Positions 53,032-62,788 of a DNA stretch of 62,914 bases are shown here, one piece after another. The stretch lies in contig NZ_SEOO01000025.1 in the NCBI RefSeq assembly GCF_004152865.1, forward strand, positions 1 through 62,914. The letters run 5' to 3'. Numbering within the stretch: the first letter of the stretch is position 1; every line of letters begins with the position of its first letter. The stretch comes from Sphingobium cupriresistens. GTDB lineage: Bacteria; Pseudomonadota; Alphaproteobacteria; Sphingomonadales; Sphingomonadaceae. Both the position numbers and the translations under genes were made by a program. The notes under the pieces were generated by a model. It did not search any database. It was not told where the DNA came from and worked only from the letters and a program-made list of their open reading frames with translations.

Positions 53032-53181
53032 AACCATTCTCCTGAAAATTGCGAAGCTGTCGTTAATAGCGACGTGTCAACCTGCCGTCACGGGCCAAAC
53101 GGCAGACACAAGAAGGAGAGGGGGAGAGAGGGCGACGCGCGGTTCGATGTCCGGGCCGTTGCTCCTGTCGGAGTCCGTTGC

Positions 53182-55209
53182 ATGACCAAGCCATCCATTC
53201 TCGTGCCCGCAACCCATCTTACTAAGTCCCCCGTCAATGTCCGCAAGCGGAGCGACCCGCGCGCCGATGCCGAACTCGAAGCCAGCATTGCCGGCCACGG
53301 CCTCATCCAGAACCTCGTAGGCGTGCCCGTATCCCGTAGAAAGGGCCATTATCGCATCACCGCCGGCGGCCGCCGGCTCGACGCTATCCATCGCTTGATC
53401 GAGAAGGGCGCACTACCCGCCAACCATGAAGTGCCCGTCCTGGTGCTCACCAATATGAAGGATGGCCGTGAGATCAGCCTGGCTGAAAACTACGACCGGC
53501 TTCAAATGTCGGCTGCCGAGGATTGCCAGGCATTTCGCGATCTCATCGAGGTCGAGGGTCGCAGCACAGCCGACATTGCCAAGCGTTTCGGTATCGAGGA
53601 ACGGTTCGTCATCGGGCGCCTGCGCCTGGCCAATCTCGCACCGCCCATCTTCGAGGCGCTCGAGGCCGATGACATCACCCTCGACGTTGCCAAGGCCTAT
53701 GCGACGACTGCCGACACCGCCCGGCAAACGGCGGTATGGGAATCGCTTCGTGGCACCTATTCCCGCGATAATGTCAACGAGATCCGCCGCGCGCTCAACG
53801 GCTACAGCTATCGCGCCAACGACCCCAAGGCCTTGCTGGTCGGGAGAGACGCCTATCTGGCCGCAGGCGGGCGTGTCGAGGACGCGGACTTGTTCTCCAC
53901 CGCCGCCGACGAGCGCTGGATCGACACCCATATCCTCGATGAACTGGCGGAGGCGAAGCTCGCCGCGCAGGCCCAAGCCATCCGTGACCGCGAGGGCCTG
54001 GGCGAAGTCCGCGTCGTCACCGGCACACAAGTCCCCTATATGGAGACCTATGCGCTGCGACCGCTGACCGGCACCGCCGAACCGCTCAGCGAGGAGCAGC
54101 AGGCGCGCAAGCACGAGATCGAGGCGGAGATTGCCGAGATCGAGCTTCTTGCCGAAAATGAGGATTATGAGCCCGAGCATGACGACGACCAGCGTTATGC
54201 CGCGCTCCAGACGGAACTGGCAGGCATCGTCGAACGCGCGCCGCTCATCGATCCCGAACAGAAAGCAACGGCACTTGCCTATGTGGTACTGGCACCCGAC
54301 GGGACGCCACACGTCCATCACCAACTCTATATCGCGCCGGTTACCGATCAGGGCAGCGACGAAGTCGATGGGAACGGTGACGACGACGCGGGCGATGAAA
54401 CGAAGGACGCCAGCGTTGCCGACGATGCGCGCCCCGCTATGAGCCAGCGACTTCGTGAAATGCTGGCGATGATGAAGACCGAACTGCTCGCAATCCATGT
54501 GGCGAGCGATCCCGCATTCGCTCTGGATCTCGGCACCTTCATCATGGTCGATCGCGAAACGCTCCTCGCATCCTCCGAAGTCCCAAGCGATCTGCGGGCG
54601 AGTGCGCCCTCGCGTCTCCTCCCCGATTTCAAACCGGCCACAGCGGCCGCGGGTGAATGGACTAAGCTCGATGAGGCGCTCGATCGTAGCTGGGTCCACC
54701 ACGAGACCGTATCGGATCGCTACGACGCCTTCTGCGCACTGCCTGATGAAGCCCGCACCGCCTGGCTGGGCTGGGCGATCGCTCGCACGCTTCACGCGGT
54801 GCCTGACGGGCGAGACGAAGCGCGCTTTCTCGATCATCTGGGGACCAGGCTCGACATCGATGTCGCAGCCTGGTGGCGTCCGACGGCACTCACCTTCTTT
54901 GACAAGCTGACCAAGCCCGCGATCCTCAGCCTGTTCGAGGAGATCGGCGGACAGGACTTGCGGCTACGCTATTCCGGATCAAAAAAGCACGATCTTGCCG
55001 CCTCGGCCGAACGGCTGTTTGGCGGCGACGTCATCGTCGAGCCTGAAATCCAGGAACGCGCGATGGCCTGGCTTCCCGATCCGATGCGCTTCGCTCCCCA
55101 GCTCCGCTCCAACCCGGCTCCTTCCGATGATAGCGGGCGTGACCTGCCCAATACGGGGGATAGAGCAATCGCCGGCATCGGCGACGAGAGCCTCGCACAA
55201 GCCGCCTGA
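53182..55209 (+). CDS. ParB/RepB/Spo0J-type protein
   Basis: This 675-residue protein has a ParB N-terminal domain (about 1-110): PVNVRKRSD, HGLIQNLVGVPVSRR, ITAGGRRLDAI, SLAENYDRLQM. A KorB-like helix-turn-helix follows (STADIAKRFGIEERFVIGRL), then a long acidic C-terminal extension. It is about twice the length of partition ParB and has no ParA beside it. Such long ParB-like proteins are typical of alphaproteobacterial plasmids and ICEs. The frame to 52588 is open, but the family begins at 53182. Confidence 0.88.
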   Translation: MTKPSILVPATHLTKSPVNVRKRSDPRADAELEASIAGHGLIQNLVGVPVSRRKGHYRITAGGRRLDAIHRLIEKGALPANHEVPVLVLTNMKDGREISLAENYDRLQMSAAEDCQAFRDLIEVEGRSTADIAKRFGIEERFVIGRLRLANLAPPIFEALEADDITLDVAKAYATTADTARQTAVWESLRGTYSRDNVNEIRRALNGYSYRANDPKALLVGRDAYLAAGGRVEDADLFSTAADERWIDTHILDELAEAKLAAQAQAIRDREGLGEVRVVTGTQVPYMETYALRPLTGTAEPLSEEQQARKHEIEAEIAEIELLAENEDYEPEHDDDQRYAALQTELAGIVERAPLIDPEQKATALAYVVLAPDGTPHVHHQLYIAPVTDQGSDEVDGNGDDDAGDETKDASVADDARPAMSQRLREMLAMMKTELLAIHVASDPAFALDLGTFIMVDRETLLASSEVPSDLRASAPSRLLPDFKPATAAAGEWTKLDEALDRSWVHHETVSDRYDAFCALPDEARTAWLGWAIARTLHAVPDGRDEARFLDHLGTRLDIDVAAWWRPTALTFFDKLTKPAILSLFEEIGGQDLRLRYSGSKKHDLAASAERLFGGDVIVEPEIQERAMAWLPDPMRFAPQLRSNPAPSDDSGRDLPNTGDRAIAGIGDESLAQAA

Positions 55210-55215
55210 TGCCGG

Positions 55216-55250
55216 CCGGGGACCGGCACTATAATCCGGTCCCCGGTTTT
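55216..55250 (+). terminator. Rho-independent terminator after parB-like gene
   Basis: CCGGGGACCGG and CCGGTCCCCGG form a perfect 11-bp stem with a 9-base loop and are followed by TTTT, six bases after the ParB-like stop. It also lies after the convergent UPF0149 gene. Confidence 0.85.
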
Positions 55251-55333
55251 GCGGTCTTTCACCTCGGACAGCAACGCCAGACAAAGTGCCAAATCAATGT
55301 CACCGCTGCCGTCTCATGTCAGTCTGCGCCCAT

Positions 55334-55999
55334 TCAGTTCAGGCCGCAGCATTTCTTGTACTTGCGCCCTGATCCGCAGGGACATGGATCGTTCCGCCCG
55401 ATCTTCTGCCGCTTGATGGCGGTTGGACGGTGCGGATCATTCTCCACCCGCCACTGGTGCAGCATCTCGACCCAGATCGGTATGAGGCTGGGTGCTTCCC
55501 GGTCCCATCGATCCTCGGCTGCCCGCGAAAGCGTCCTCGTCCCGTCCGCGAAAGAGCGCAATTCACGAATGCCCGCAATGGCAGCGCGGCAACCTGGATC
55601 ATCATCATCGAGGATGCGCTGCCACCCAGCCGGCGCGAGGTCCATCGCCTGCCCGAAGCCCTCGACCCACATCTCCCACAATATCTCGTCCGTCCGCGTG
55701 TCGACCTCGAGCACAGGCTCGAAGCTGCCAGCCTGGCCGAGACTACCAAGGATCACATGATAGTGGTGCATAACGAGGTCGGTAAAATGCTGCAGGCCGC
55801 CTATGTCGCTGAAAACCGGCATGCCCGTACCATCCTCGCCGGCCCAGACCATGCGAAGCCATTGGCTGGGCACGATCAGATCGGGGCTGACAAGGATCCC
55901 GGTGAGGAAGCCGTCCAGTTGCGAGAGCAACATGCAATCCTCGCCCTGTTCCAGCAGCGCCCGGTCGAGTTCGTCGAGATAGTCGAGAGAGATGGCCAT
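55334..55999 (-). CDS. UPF0149/YecA-family protein with SEC-C motif
   Basis: This 221-residue protein has the UPF0149 (YecA/YgfB) helical domain ([20 protein letters not shown]) and a C-terminal SEC-C metal-binding motif [21 protein letters not shown] is best known from SecA and binds zinc or iron and often ribosomes or other proteins. The function of this stand-alone protein is unknown. It converges on the ParB-like gene with a terminator between. Confidence 0.9.
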   Translation of the reverse strand: MAISLDYLDELDRALLEQGEDCMLLSQLDGFLTGILVSPDLIVPSQWLRMVWAGEDGTGMPVFSDIGGLQHFTDLVMHHYHVILGSLGQAGSFEPVLEVDTRTDEILWEMWVEGFGQAMDLAPAGWQRILDDDDPGCRAAIAGIRELRSFADGTRTLSRAAEDRWDREAPSLIPIWVEMLHQWRVENDPHRPTAIKRQKIGRNDPCPCGSGRKYKKCCGLN

Positions 56000-56128
56000 G
56001 CCCTTTCATAGCCTCCGACCGGTCCGCCGTCATTGGTTCGGATGTTTCGCGCGCACGGATCGCAGGATCGAAATGAAGGGAAGCGGGAGGAGGGAAGCAG
56101 GATTGTCCCGTTTCTCAATGAGGTATCC

Positions 56129-59100
56129 ATGAACCTGCCCCAACTTGCCTTGTCGCCGACACAGGATTCGCCCACACGTCTCTTCGAGGCCGCCCGTTCC
56201 CTCTTTCACCGCCTGCGCAGCGGCGGCGTGGTCAATCGCCAGTCCCTCAAACGCGTGATGACGCAAATTTTCGGCGATGATGATGCCGCCGGCACCTGGT
56301 CAATGCGCGACGCCTATGATGCGCTGGAAGCCGCCCAGGTCCTGCTCCTCGCCGATCCGCAAAGCTCGCTTCTTGCAGGCACGCCCACCGACATCTTCCA
56401 GCGATTGCGCCAGTTCGAACGGGGCTTGCCGACCCAGACCTATCGTTCGGAAAAGCAGGTCGACCTTCAGCAATTCAGCACGCCGATCACGCTGGCATGG
56501 CTCGCCGCCATGGCGGCGCGATGCCGGTCGGATGATATTCTGCTCGAACCCTCGGCGGGCACCGGCATGCTTGCTGTCCACGGCGCGCGTGCAGGTGCCC
56601 GCCTGCTGCTCAACGAACGTGATCGGATGCGCGCCGACCTGCTGTTCCAGTGCCTCGGCCAACACGTGGCCCGCCATGATGGCGAACATATTCAAAATCT
56701 GCTGGCAAGCGACCAGCTGCCGACACTGGTGCTGATCAACCCGCCCTTCAGCCGCAGCGCCGCACGCGGGAACGACCGTCATGCCGGTGCGCGCCATCTG
56801 CGCGCTGCCCTCGCATGCCTCACGCCGGCCGGGCGGTGCGTCGCGATCATGCCGACCAGCTTCTCGCCCGACGGATCGGCTGCATTGGGCTACAATAACG
56901 TCGCCGAGCTCGTCCCGCCCCGCATTGAGATCAGCATATTGGGCAGCCCCTACGCCAAGCATGGTACAGCGGTCGACGTCCGCCTGCTGGTCTTTGACAA
57001 GGGATGGACCGGCCCGGTGGAACGCCATATCGCCAGCGATATCGAGATGGCACTTGAGCTTGTCCTTGCCGTTCCGGGCCGGCTCGATCCGATGGAACCG
57101 CCGCCCCTTGTACCGCCACCGGCCGTTGCCCTGTCCCCATTGCGGCCGACCGCCGACATGATGCCCGCAAATCTCTTCGCACGCATGAACCGCCAACGGC
57201 TCGCGCCGCCGTCGCGGATCGCGGCCGGTGGCGACGGTGCGCAACCTGTCTCCTACACAACCCGGGCAGAGCCGCTTGCCCCCGGCGAGGCCATAGGTAT
57301 CTATTCCGCCTGGCGCCCCGCGCGGATAGCCATCGAAGGCGTTGCCCGCCATCCCGACGACCTTGTCGAATCCATCGCCATGGCATCGGTCGTCTTGCCT
57401 ATGCCGGCCTACAAGCCGCTACTCCACGACCGTGCAGTCAGGGCGCTCTCCGAGGCACAGATGGAAACCATCATTCATGCAGGCGAAGCGCATGAGCGCG
57501 ATCTCACCGGCCGCTTCCTGGCCAATCTCGCCGGAGACCGGCTGATCGAGGACAGGGACGGCCAGGTCTATCGTACCGGCTTCTTCATCGCCGACGGCAC
57601 CGGCGTCGGAAAGGGCCGCGAGGCCGCAGGCGTCATTCTCGACCAGTGGAACCGCGGCAATCGCCGCGCCATCTGGATTTCCATGGCCGATCTCATCGAG
57701 GACGCGCGCCGCGACTGGACGGCGCTCGGCGGACTTGCCATCGATATCCAGCCGATCGCAAACTTCCCGCTCGGAACATCGATCACGATGGAAAGCGGCA
57801 TCGTGTTCCTGACCTATGCCGCCTTGCGCTCCGCGCGCCATGATACGGCATCACGGCTGCACCAGCTGCTGGACTGGACCGGCGAGGACTTTTCCGGCGT
57901 GATCGTGTTCGACGAATCTCACGCCATGGCGCACGCCGGCGGAACCGAAACGGCCTTCGGCAAGGCGCAAGGCTCAGAACAGGGACTGGCCGGCGTCCGA
58001 CTGCAAAATGCCCTGCCTCGTGCCCGCATACTTTACATGTCCGCGACGGGCGCGGCCAGGCCGGAAAATCTCTCCTATGCCGTTCGCCTGGGGCTGTGGG
58101 GTCCCGGTACCGCCTTTGCCACGCGCGACATGTTCATGAAGGCGATGGAGGAGGGCGGCATAGCGGCACTGGAGGTCGTTTGCCGGGATCTCAAGGCCAT
58201 GGGGCTCTACACCGCCCGCGCCCTGAGCTATGCTGGCGTCGAATATGAGCCACTCGAACATGCACTGACCCCTGATCAGATCGCCATTTATGATGCCTAT
58301 GCGCAAAGTTGGTCGATCATTCATCGTGGTTTACGCGACGTGCTCGCCGAGATCGGCATCGTCGACAGGATGTCGGGCAAGACGCAAAATGCTCGCGCCC
58401 GCGGTTCCGCGCTCAGCGCCTTCGAATCTGCCAAATTGAGATTTTTCTCCAGCCTTCTCGTGAGCCTCAAAATTCCCTCGCTCATCGGGGCGATCGAACA
58501 GGAACTGGCGGCAGGCAACGCCGTCCTGGTGCAACTTGCCACCACCGGAGAGGCGATCATGGACCGGCGATTATCCGAACTCTCGGCGCAGGAGCGGGCG
58601 ACGATGGATGTTCAGGTCTCGCCCCGGGAGACATTGATCGACTATTTGAAGAACGCATTTCCGGTGCGGCAGATGCGGGTCTTTCGGAGCGACGATGGGA
58701 CGATGCGTGCCGAACCGATGATCGACGCCAGCGGCAATCCGGTCCTGTGCCGGCAGGCGATCGCCGCACGCGACGCGTTGATCGAGGATCTGTGCGCGCT
58801 GCCGCCAATCCCTACCGCGCTTGACGCGCTTCTCGCGCATTTCGGAACCGATCGCGTCGCGGAGATCACCGGGCGCTCGCGGCGGATTGTGACCGATGTC
58901 ACCGGGCGACAGAAAGTCGAGCGGCGCAGTGCCCGCGCCAATGTCTTCGAGGTTCAGGCGTTTCAGGACGGCAGGAAACCCATCGCCGCCTTCTCTCTTG
59001 CCGGCAGCACGGGCAGGTCCATGCATTCCGATCGCAGCTGTCCCAGCGCACACATGCGCCGCGCGCATTTCCTCCTCGAACTGGGATTTCGCATTCTCTC

Positions 59101-60409
59101 GGCGGTGCAGGGCTTTGGCCGCAGTCACCGTACCAATCAGCAAACGCCGCCGGTATACCGCCCACTCACCACCGACTGCCGCGGCGAGCGCCGTTTCCTC
59201 AGCACCATCATCCGGGGCCTGGAAGCGCTGGGCGCGTTGACCAGAGGGCAACGCCAGACCGGATCCCAAAATCTCTTCGATCCTTCGGACAATCTGGAGT
59301 CGAACTACGCACGTGACGCGCTCGTTCAATGGTTCCATCTGCTCTACCAAGGCAAGCTGCGCAGCGTATCGCTCGCCGACTTTCAGGACATGACGGGTCT
59401 GGAACTGTGCGACGAGGGCGGGGAACTGCGCGAACGCCTGCCACCCATCCACCGCTGGCTCAACCGTATCCTGGCGCTGAAGATCGCGACCCAGAACAGC
59501 ATATTCGAGGAATTCCTGGGACTCGTCGAGGACCGCGTCGAAGCGGCGCGCGCTGCCGGAACACTTGACCTGGGAATCGAGACGATCCGGGCGGAGCGAA
59601 TGGACCTGCTTTGCGACCGGCTTCTGCGGACCGATCCCGTGTCGGGCGCCGAGACAAGGCTGCTCCGCCTCGAACTGCACCGGCGGCCGCCCGTCACCAG
59701 CTGGGCGATGCTGCAACACGAGTGCAAGGACAGGGATGATGTCCTGTGCCTTCATAATACCCGTTCCGGACGGGTGGCGCTGCGCGTGCCGACATGGCCG
59801 GGACAGGATGAAGACGGCAACTGGATCGAGCGCTGTTATCTTGTCCGGCCCACCGGCCAGTCCCGAATGGATGTCGCGGCGCTGGCCGATAGCCACTGGA
59901 GCGAGATCGAGCGCAAGTCGTTCGAGCGTCTGTGGGAGAAGGAAGCTGCCGATGCCGGCAGCAGGCTGGTGGTCGAGACCATCACCCTGGCCACCGGCCT
60001 GTTGTTGCCCGTGTGGAACAAATTGCCCGAAGACGATGTGCGCGTTTGGCGGATCGATGATGGCGCGGGCTGTTCGATCCTGGGGCGCATCATCCACCCC
60101 GCAGCCGTCGAACGGCTCGAACAGGCGTTCGGGCTCGATGGCAGCATAGCCCTTGGTCCCGATGAAATCATCATGGGCGCGCGCGCCGGTAGAGGCGCCC
60201 TGATCCCCGGACTTGAGCCCGCCAGGCTCGTGCGCGTGCACGTCAACGACAGCTCTCGCCTCGAAATTCGAGACTATCAGCCCGAGGACCGGACCTGGCT
60301 GAAAGCATGCGGCGCCTTCAGCGAGGTCGTGGCGTTCAAGACAAGGCTCTTCCTGCCACCGGATCGGGCGCAGGATATTCTGGCCGGGATCATCGCCGAG
60401 CGGCGCTGA
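56129..60409 (+). CDS. Strawberry-notch-type methyltransferase-helicase
   Basis: This 1426-residue protein has two parts. About residues 100-300 form a class I methyltransferase-like domain with LLEPSAGTGMLAVHGAR and VLINPPFSRS (NPPF, as in N6-adenine enzymes). From about 400 on it is an SF2 helicase of the Strawberry-notch family: Walker A-like DGTGVGKGRE (Lys495), DESH at 595-598 in VIVFDESHAMAH, and a late helicase core with FGRSHRTNQ. Similar giants sit on conjugative elements of alphaproteobacteria and phages. A role in antirestriction or in DNA handling after transfer is plausible. ATG at 56129 is chosen because the domain starts there. Confidence 0.88.
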   Translation: MNLPQLALSPTQDSPTRLFEAARSLFHRLRSGGVVNRQSLKRVMTQIFGDDDAAGTWSMRDAYDALEAAQVLLLADPQSSLLAGTPTDIFQRLRQFERGLPTQTYRSEKQVDLQQFSTPITLAWLAAMAARCRSDDILLEPSAGTGMLAVHGARAGARLLLNERDRMRADLLFQCLGQHVARHDGEHIQNLLASDQLPTLVLINPPFSRSAARGNDRHAGARHLRAALACLTPAGRCVAIMPTSFSPDGSAALGYNNVAELVPPRIEISILGSPYAKHGTAVDVRLLVFDKGWTGPVERHIASDIEMALELVLAVPGRLDPMEPPPLVPPPAVALSPLRPTADMMPANLFARMNRQRLAPPSRIAAGGDGAQPVSYTTRAEPLAPGEAIGIYSAWRPARIAIEGVARHPDDLVESIAMASVVLPMPAYKPLLHDRAVRALSEAQMETIIHAGEAHERDLTGRFLANLAGDRLIEDRDGQVYRTGFFIADGTGVGKGREAAGVILDQWNRGNRRAIWISMADLIEDARRDWTALGGLAIDIQPIANFPLGTSITMESGIVFLTYAALRSARHDTASRLHQLLDWTGEDFSGVIVFDESHAMAHAGGTETAFGKAQGSEQGLAGVRLQNALPRARILYMSATGAARPENLSYAVRLGLWGPGTAFATRDMFMKAMEEGGIAALEVVCRDLKAMGLYTARALSYAGVEYEPLEHALTPDQIAIYDAYAQSWSIIHRGLRDVLAEIGIVDRMSGKTQNARARGSALSAFESAKLRFFSSLLVSLKIPSLIGAIEQELAAGNAVLVQLATTGEAIMDRRLSELSAQERATMDVQVSPRETLIDYLKNAFPVRQMRVFRSDDGTMRAEPMIDASGNPVLCRQAIAARDALIEDLCALPPIPTALDALLAHFGTDRVAEITGRSRRIVTDVTGRQKVERRSARANVFEVQAFQDGRKPIAAFSLAGSTGRSMHSDRSCPSAHMRRAHFLLELGFRILSAVQGFGRSHRTNQQTPPVYRPLTTDCRGERRFLSTIIRGLEALGALTRGQRQTGSQNLFDPSDNLESNYARDALVQWFHLLYQGKLRSVSLADFQDMTGLELCDEGGELRERLPPIHRWLNRILALKIATQNSIFEEFLGLVEDRVEAARAAGTLDLGIETIRAERMDLLCDRLLRTDPVSGAETRLLRLELHRRPPVTSWAMLQHECKDRDDVLCLHNTRSGRVALRVPTWPGQDEDGNWIERCYLVRPTGQSRMDVAALADSHWSEIERKSFERLWEKEAADAGSRLVVETITLATGLLLPVWNKLPEDDVRVWRIDDGAGCSILGRIIHPAAVERLEQAFGLDGSIALGPDEIIMGARAGRGALIPGLEPARLVRVHVNDSSRLEIRDYQPEDRTWLKACGAFSEVVAFKTRLFLPPDRAQDILAGIIAERR

Positions 60410-60469
60410 CGCCCGCAACTCTTTTGTCAGGTCAGGCGCCCGCTCATAACCTGCATGGTTATCCGGCGA

Positions 60470-60501
60470 GCGAAGTGCGGCTTGTTTCTTCCGCACTTCG
60501 C
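60470..60501. terminator. Bidirectional hairpin between convergent genes
   Basis: GCGAAGTGCGG and CCGCACTTCGC form a perfect 11-bp stem with a 10-base pyrimidine-rich loop, between the helicase stop and the mucR stop. It could end both transcripts. Confidence 0.7.
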
Positions 60502-60510
60502 CGATGAACT

Positions 60511-61362
60511 TTACTCTGCCGGGGCTGGAACCACTGAGGCATTCTCGTCCTGCTTGGCAGCGCCGGCACGCCGACGGGTCGCCTTCGGCTTCGCGGATGA
60601 TGCCGCCTTCTTCCTCGCCACCGGCTTTGCAGGTTCAGCCGTCATCGCTGCGATCGGTTCTTCCTTTGCGGATGCTGGAGCCTTCGCGTCCGGCGAGGGT
60701 TTTTTCACAACCGATTTCTTCCTGCCCGGTTTAACGGCCGCGACGCTCGTCTCCGGCTCAGCGGGCGGGGCCACCGGCTCGGGGTTCGGTGCAAGTGCAA
60801 CGGCCTCGGCCTGATCGCCCGACACCACAGGAGCTGCCTTGACGCGACCCCGCCTGGGCTTTTTTCCGGTCACCGGCGTGGGGGCTGGAATCGCTTCCGG
60901 TACAGGCACCGCTTCGACAACAGCCGGCGCCTCGATCGCGGGCACCTCTGCCGTAGACTTTGCACCCGCCCGGCGTCCAAGTCCCAGTTGCTGGGCGACA
61001 GCGCGCCGCTGTTCCGAATAGGCCGGCGCGATCATCGGATAATCCTTGGGAAGGTTATAGCGCTCTCGATATTCCGCCGGCGTCAGCCCATTCGTCGCCA
61101 GATGGCGTTTGAGCGTCTTGTAAGGCTTGCCGTCGAGCATGCTGATGATGTGCTCGCGCGAACCCAGGCTCTTCCGGACTGACACAGCCGGAACATGCTC
61201 GGGCGTTGCCGGTGTCTCTACTGCAGCCTTTCGCTCAAGCGCGCCGCGCGTGGCTTCGATGATCCCGGCGATATCGCCTGCCGGCACCTGGTTGTTGGAG
61301 AAATAGGCGCTCAGTAACTGCACCGTCATCGCGGTGAAATCGGGCTGCTCGGTATCGGCCAC
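60511..61362 (-). CDS. MucR-family regulator with histone-H1-like tail
   Basis: This 283-residue protein has an N-terminal MucR/Ros domain (LLSAYFSNNQVPAGDIAGII; KPYKTLKRHLATNGLTPAEY; LPKDYPMIAPAYSEQR). The cysteine that normally precedes the ExDGK motif is replaced (ISMLDGK), so the canonical zinc site is incomplete, as in some functional rhizobial MucR homologues. Residues about 135-283 form a low-complexity Lys/Ala/Pro tail like histone H1. The tail could bind DNA without sequence preference. It may silence element genes in an H-NS-like way. Confidence 0.85.
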   Translation of the reverse strand: MADTEQPDFTAMTVQLLSAYFSNNQVPAGDIAGIIEATRGALERKAAVETPATPEHVPAVSVRKSLGSREHIISMLDGKPYKTLKRHLATNGLTPAEYRERYNLPKDYPMIAPAYSEQRRAVAQQLGLGRRAGAKSTAEVPAIEAPAVVEAVPVPEAIPAPTPVTGKKPRRGRVKAAPVVSGDQAEAVALAPNPEPVAPPAEPETSVAAVKPGRKKSVVKKPSPDAKAPASAKEEPIAAMTAEPAKPVARKKAASSAKPKATRRRAGAAKQDENASVVPAPAE

Positions 61363-61550
61363 GTAAAACTCCCAGGTCAGGAAGGCGAAAGAATGCCGGT
61401 CATTGCCGGAAAAGCGATGAAGAAGAGCAAAACGGGAATGTGGGGCACATGCAAGCCGCGAATGAGAGGGTCTGCCCGCGGCCCGCGAAAGGGGAGGGGG
61501 CGAGGAAGGATCGAGGCCGATCGATGGTCTTCTATCCTGAAAGATATGCC

Positions 61551-62036
61551 ATGGCTGACCGCGTATCCGCGCACATCATGATCGGCGGAACAATTGCCCG
61601 CCAGAATTATCCAGCACTCGTCCAGGCGATCGCAGCCGACAATCCGGCTATTGATTGGGACGCAGCGCCCTTCGACCCTACCGATATTCCGGTAGACCAT
61701 CCGCTTGCCCTGATGGACCATGAGGTCGCCAACGGATGCTTCGAAGCGGTCGAGCAATGCTGCCGTCGACTTCATCTCCACTATGTTCGTTGGGCCGGCG
61801 GATATCCCGGCAGCTTCCCTTCGGTTCGTGTCGTTCATGCAGGTCAGGGCGAGCCACAAACCTATCTCACCACGGAGGATGATCAGCAGATATTCTCAAT
61901 CGAGCATATCCGGGAACTGGGCAGCATCGAGGCGATCGAGGCTGAATATCGGTCCGCGCGCCTCAGTCCGCCGCCGCTGGTGCTGGTCGACGACAACCCG
62001 GATGATGAACAGCATGCCGAGACGGATCATGGCTGA
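61551..62036 (+). CDS. Hypothetical protein
   Basis: This 161-residue acidic protein starts MADRVSAHIMIGGTIARQNY and has no recognised domain. Its composition and position are like those of conserved accessory proteins of plasmids in this order. An upstream in-frame ATG at 61524 with a GAGG site is an alternative start. The stop overlaps the start of the next gene, so the two are coupled. Confidence 0.62.
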   Translation: MADRVSAHIMIGGTIARQNYPALVQAIAADNPAIDWDAAPFDPTDIPVDHPLALMDHEVANGCFEAVEQCCRRLHLHYVRWAGGYPGSFPSVRVVHAGQGEPQTYLTTEDDQQIFSIEHIRELGSIEAIEAEYRSARLSPPPLVLVDDNPDDEQHAETDHG

Positions 62037-62679
62037 TCATTATATCCAGGGATCCTTCGCTTTTATCTGCACGGCGCAAGAGAGCGCGCTGATCGAGGAG
62101 GCATGGCAGCACGCGTCCGATCTGCTGGGCGATTCCGTGCCAGCAGAACCCAGCGCTGAATTCCTCGCCGCCTTCATGCCGACCGATCTCGCCAATCCCT
62201 TCAACGGCCTGCTTGCTATCTTCGACGACTCTGACTTTCCCGACTTCGGCGCCGAGATCGAAATTGCCGGCGCCGTGGATTGTGAGGTCGCCATTTACGG
62301 AACGTCCGACTTCCAGCCTGGTCCAATCGCCGAACTCATCCGCCGATGCTGTCTGGAAACCTTGAAGTCCGGACCCCTGGGTTTCGACTGGAGCTACAGC
62401 TGCTCCCGTCCCCGTCGAGACAGTTTTGGCGGCGGATGGTGCGTAATATTCGCGGACCATGTGGAGTTCGCGACCACACAGGAGGAAATGAAGCGCCGAG
62501 TGGCCAGGCCCGCCGGCATGCCGTCGGAAGATCGCCCTGATTCCTGGATCGACAACCCCGAACATCCTTCAGCCGACTGGAGGATCGAGGTGGCCAATGG
62601 CGACACCTGTCTGGGCTATCTCGATTGGGCACTTGCCCGAACTGCCGGTGCCCAAACTGCCGAAACGCGATCGGCCTGA
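62029..62679 (+). CDS. Hypothetical protein, second of a coupled pair
   Basis: This 216-residue acidic protein starts MADHYIQGSFAFICTAQESA and has no recognised family. It contains several Asp/Glu and aromatic residues and a Cys pair near 105. It overlaps the previous gene by eight bases. Both genes are probably expressed together with the interrupted gene at 62725. Confidence 0.65.
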   Translation: MADHYIQGSFAFICTAQESALIEEAWQHASDLLGDSVPAEPSAEFLAAFMPTDLANPFNGLLAIFDDSDFPDFGAEIEIAGAVDCEVAIYGTSDFQPGPIAELIRRCCLETLKSGPLGFDWSYSCSRPRRDSFGGGWCVIFADHVEFATTQEEMKRRVARPAGMPSEDRPDSWIDNPEHPSADWRIEVANGDTCLGYLDWALARTAGAQTAETRSA

Positions 62680-62724
62680 TCCGCCTCACTTCTTCTGATT
62701 ACCTCAAACACCAAGGACATCACG

Positions 62725-62788
62725 ATGACCGACGCCAACACGCCGGATGCGTCCGCGCGCCTCTATAGCGAGACCTCCTTCGACGACC
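62725..62788 (+). pseudogene. Gene interrupted by a group II intron (5' exon)
   Basis: A good AAGGA ribosome site precedes an ATG, and 21 codons (MTDANTPDASARLYSETSFD and one more Asp) follow before the reading frame meets the intron end. The intron is antisense to the gene, so it cannot be spliced from this transcript and the gene is probably broken. The rest of the gene should lie beyond the intron, outside the window. No family can be assigned from 21 residues. Confidence 0.6.

Noticed and set aside
52588..53181. N-terminal extension of the ParB-like frame by 198 codons
   Set aside because: It crosses the end of the primase-like gene and the whole HU gene; the ParB domain starts at 53182.
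58571..60496. Minus-strand frame of 641 codons opposite the helicase
   Set aside because: No motifs and no ribosome site; the helicase is clear on the plus strand.
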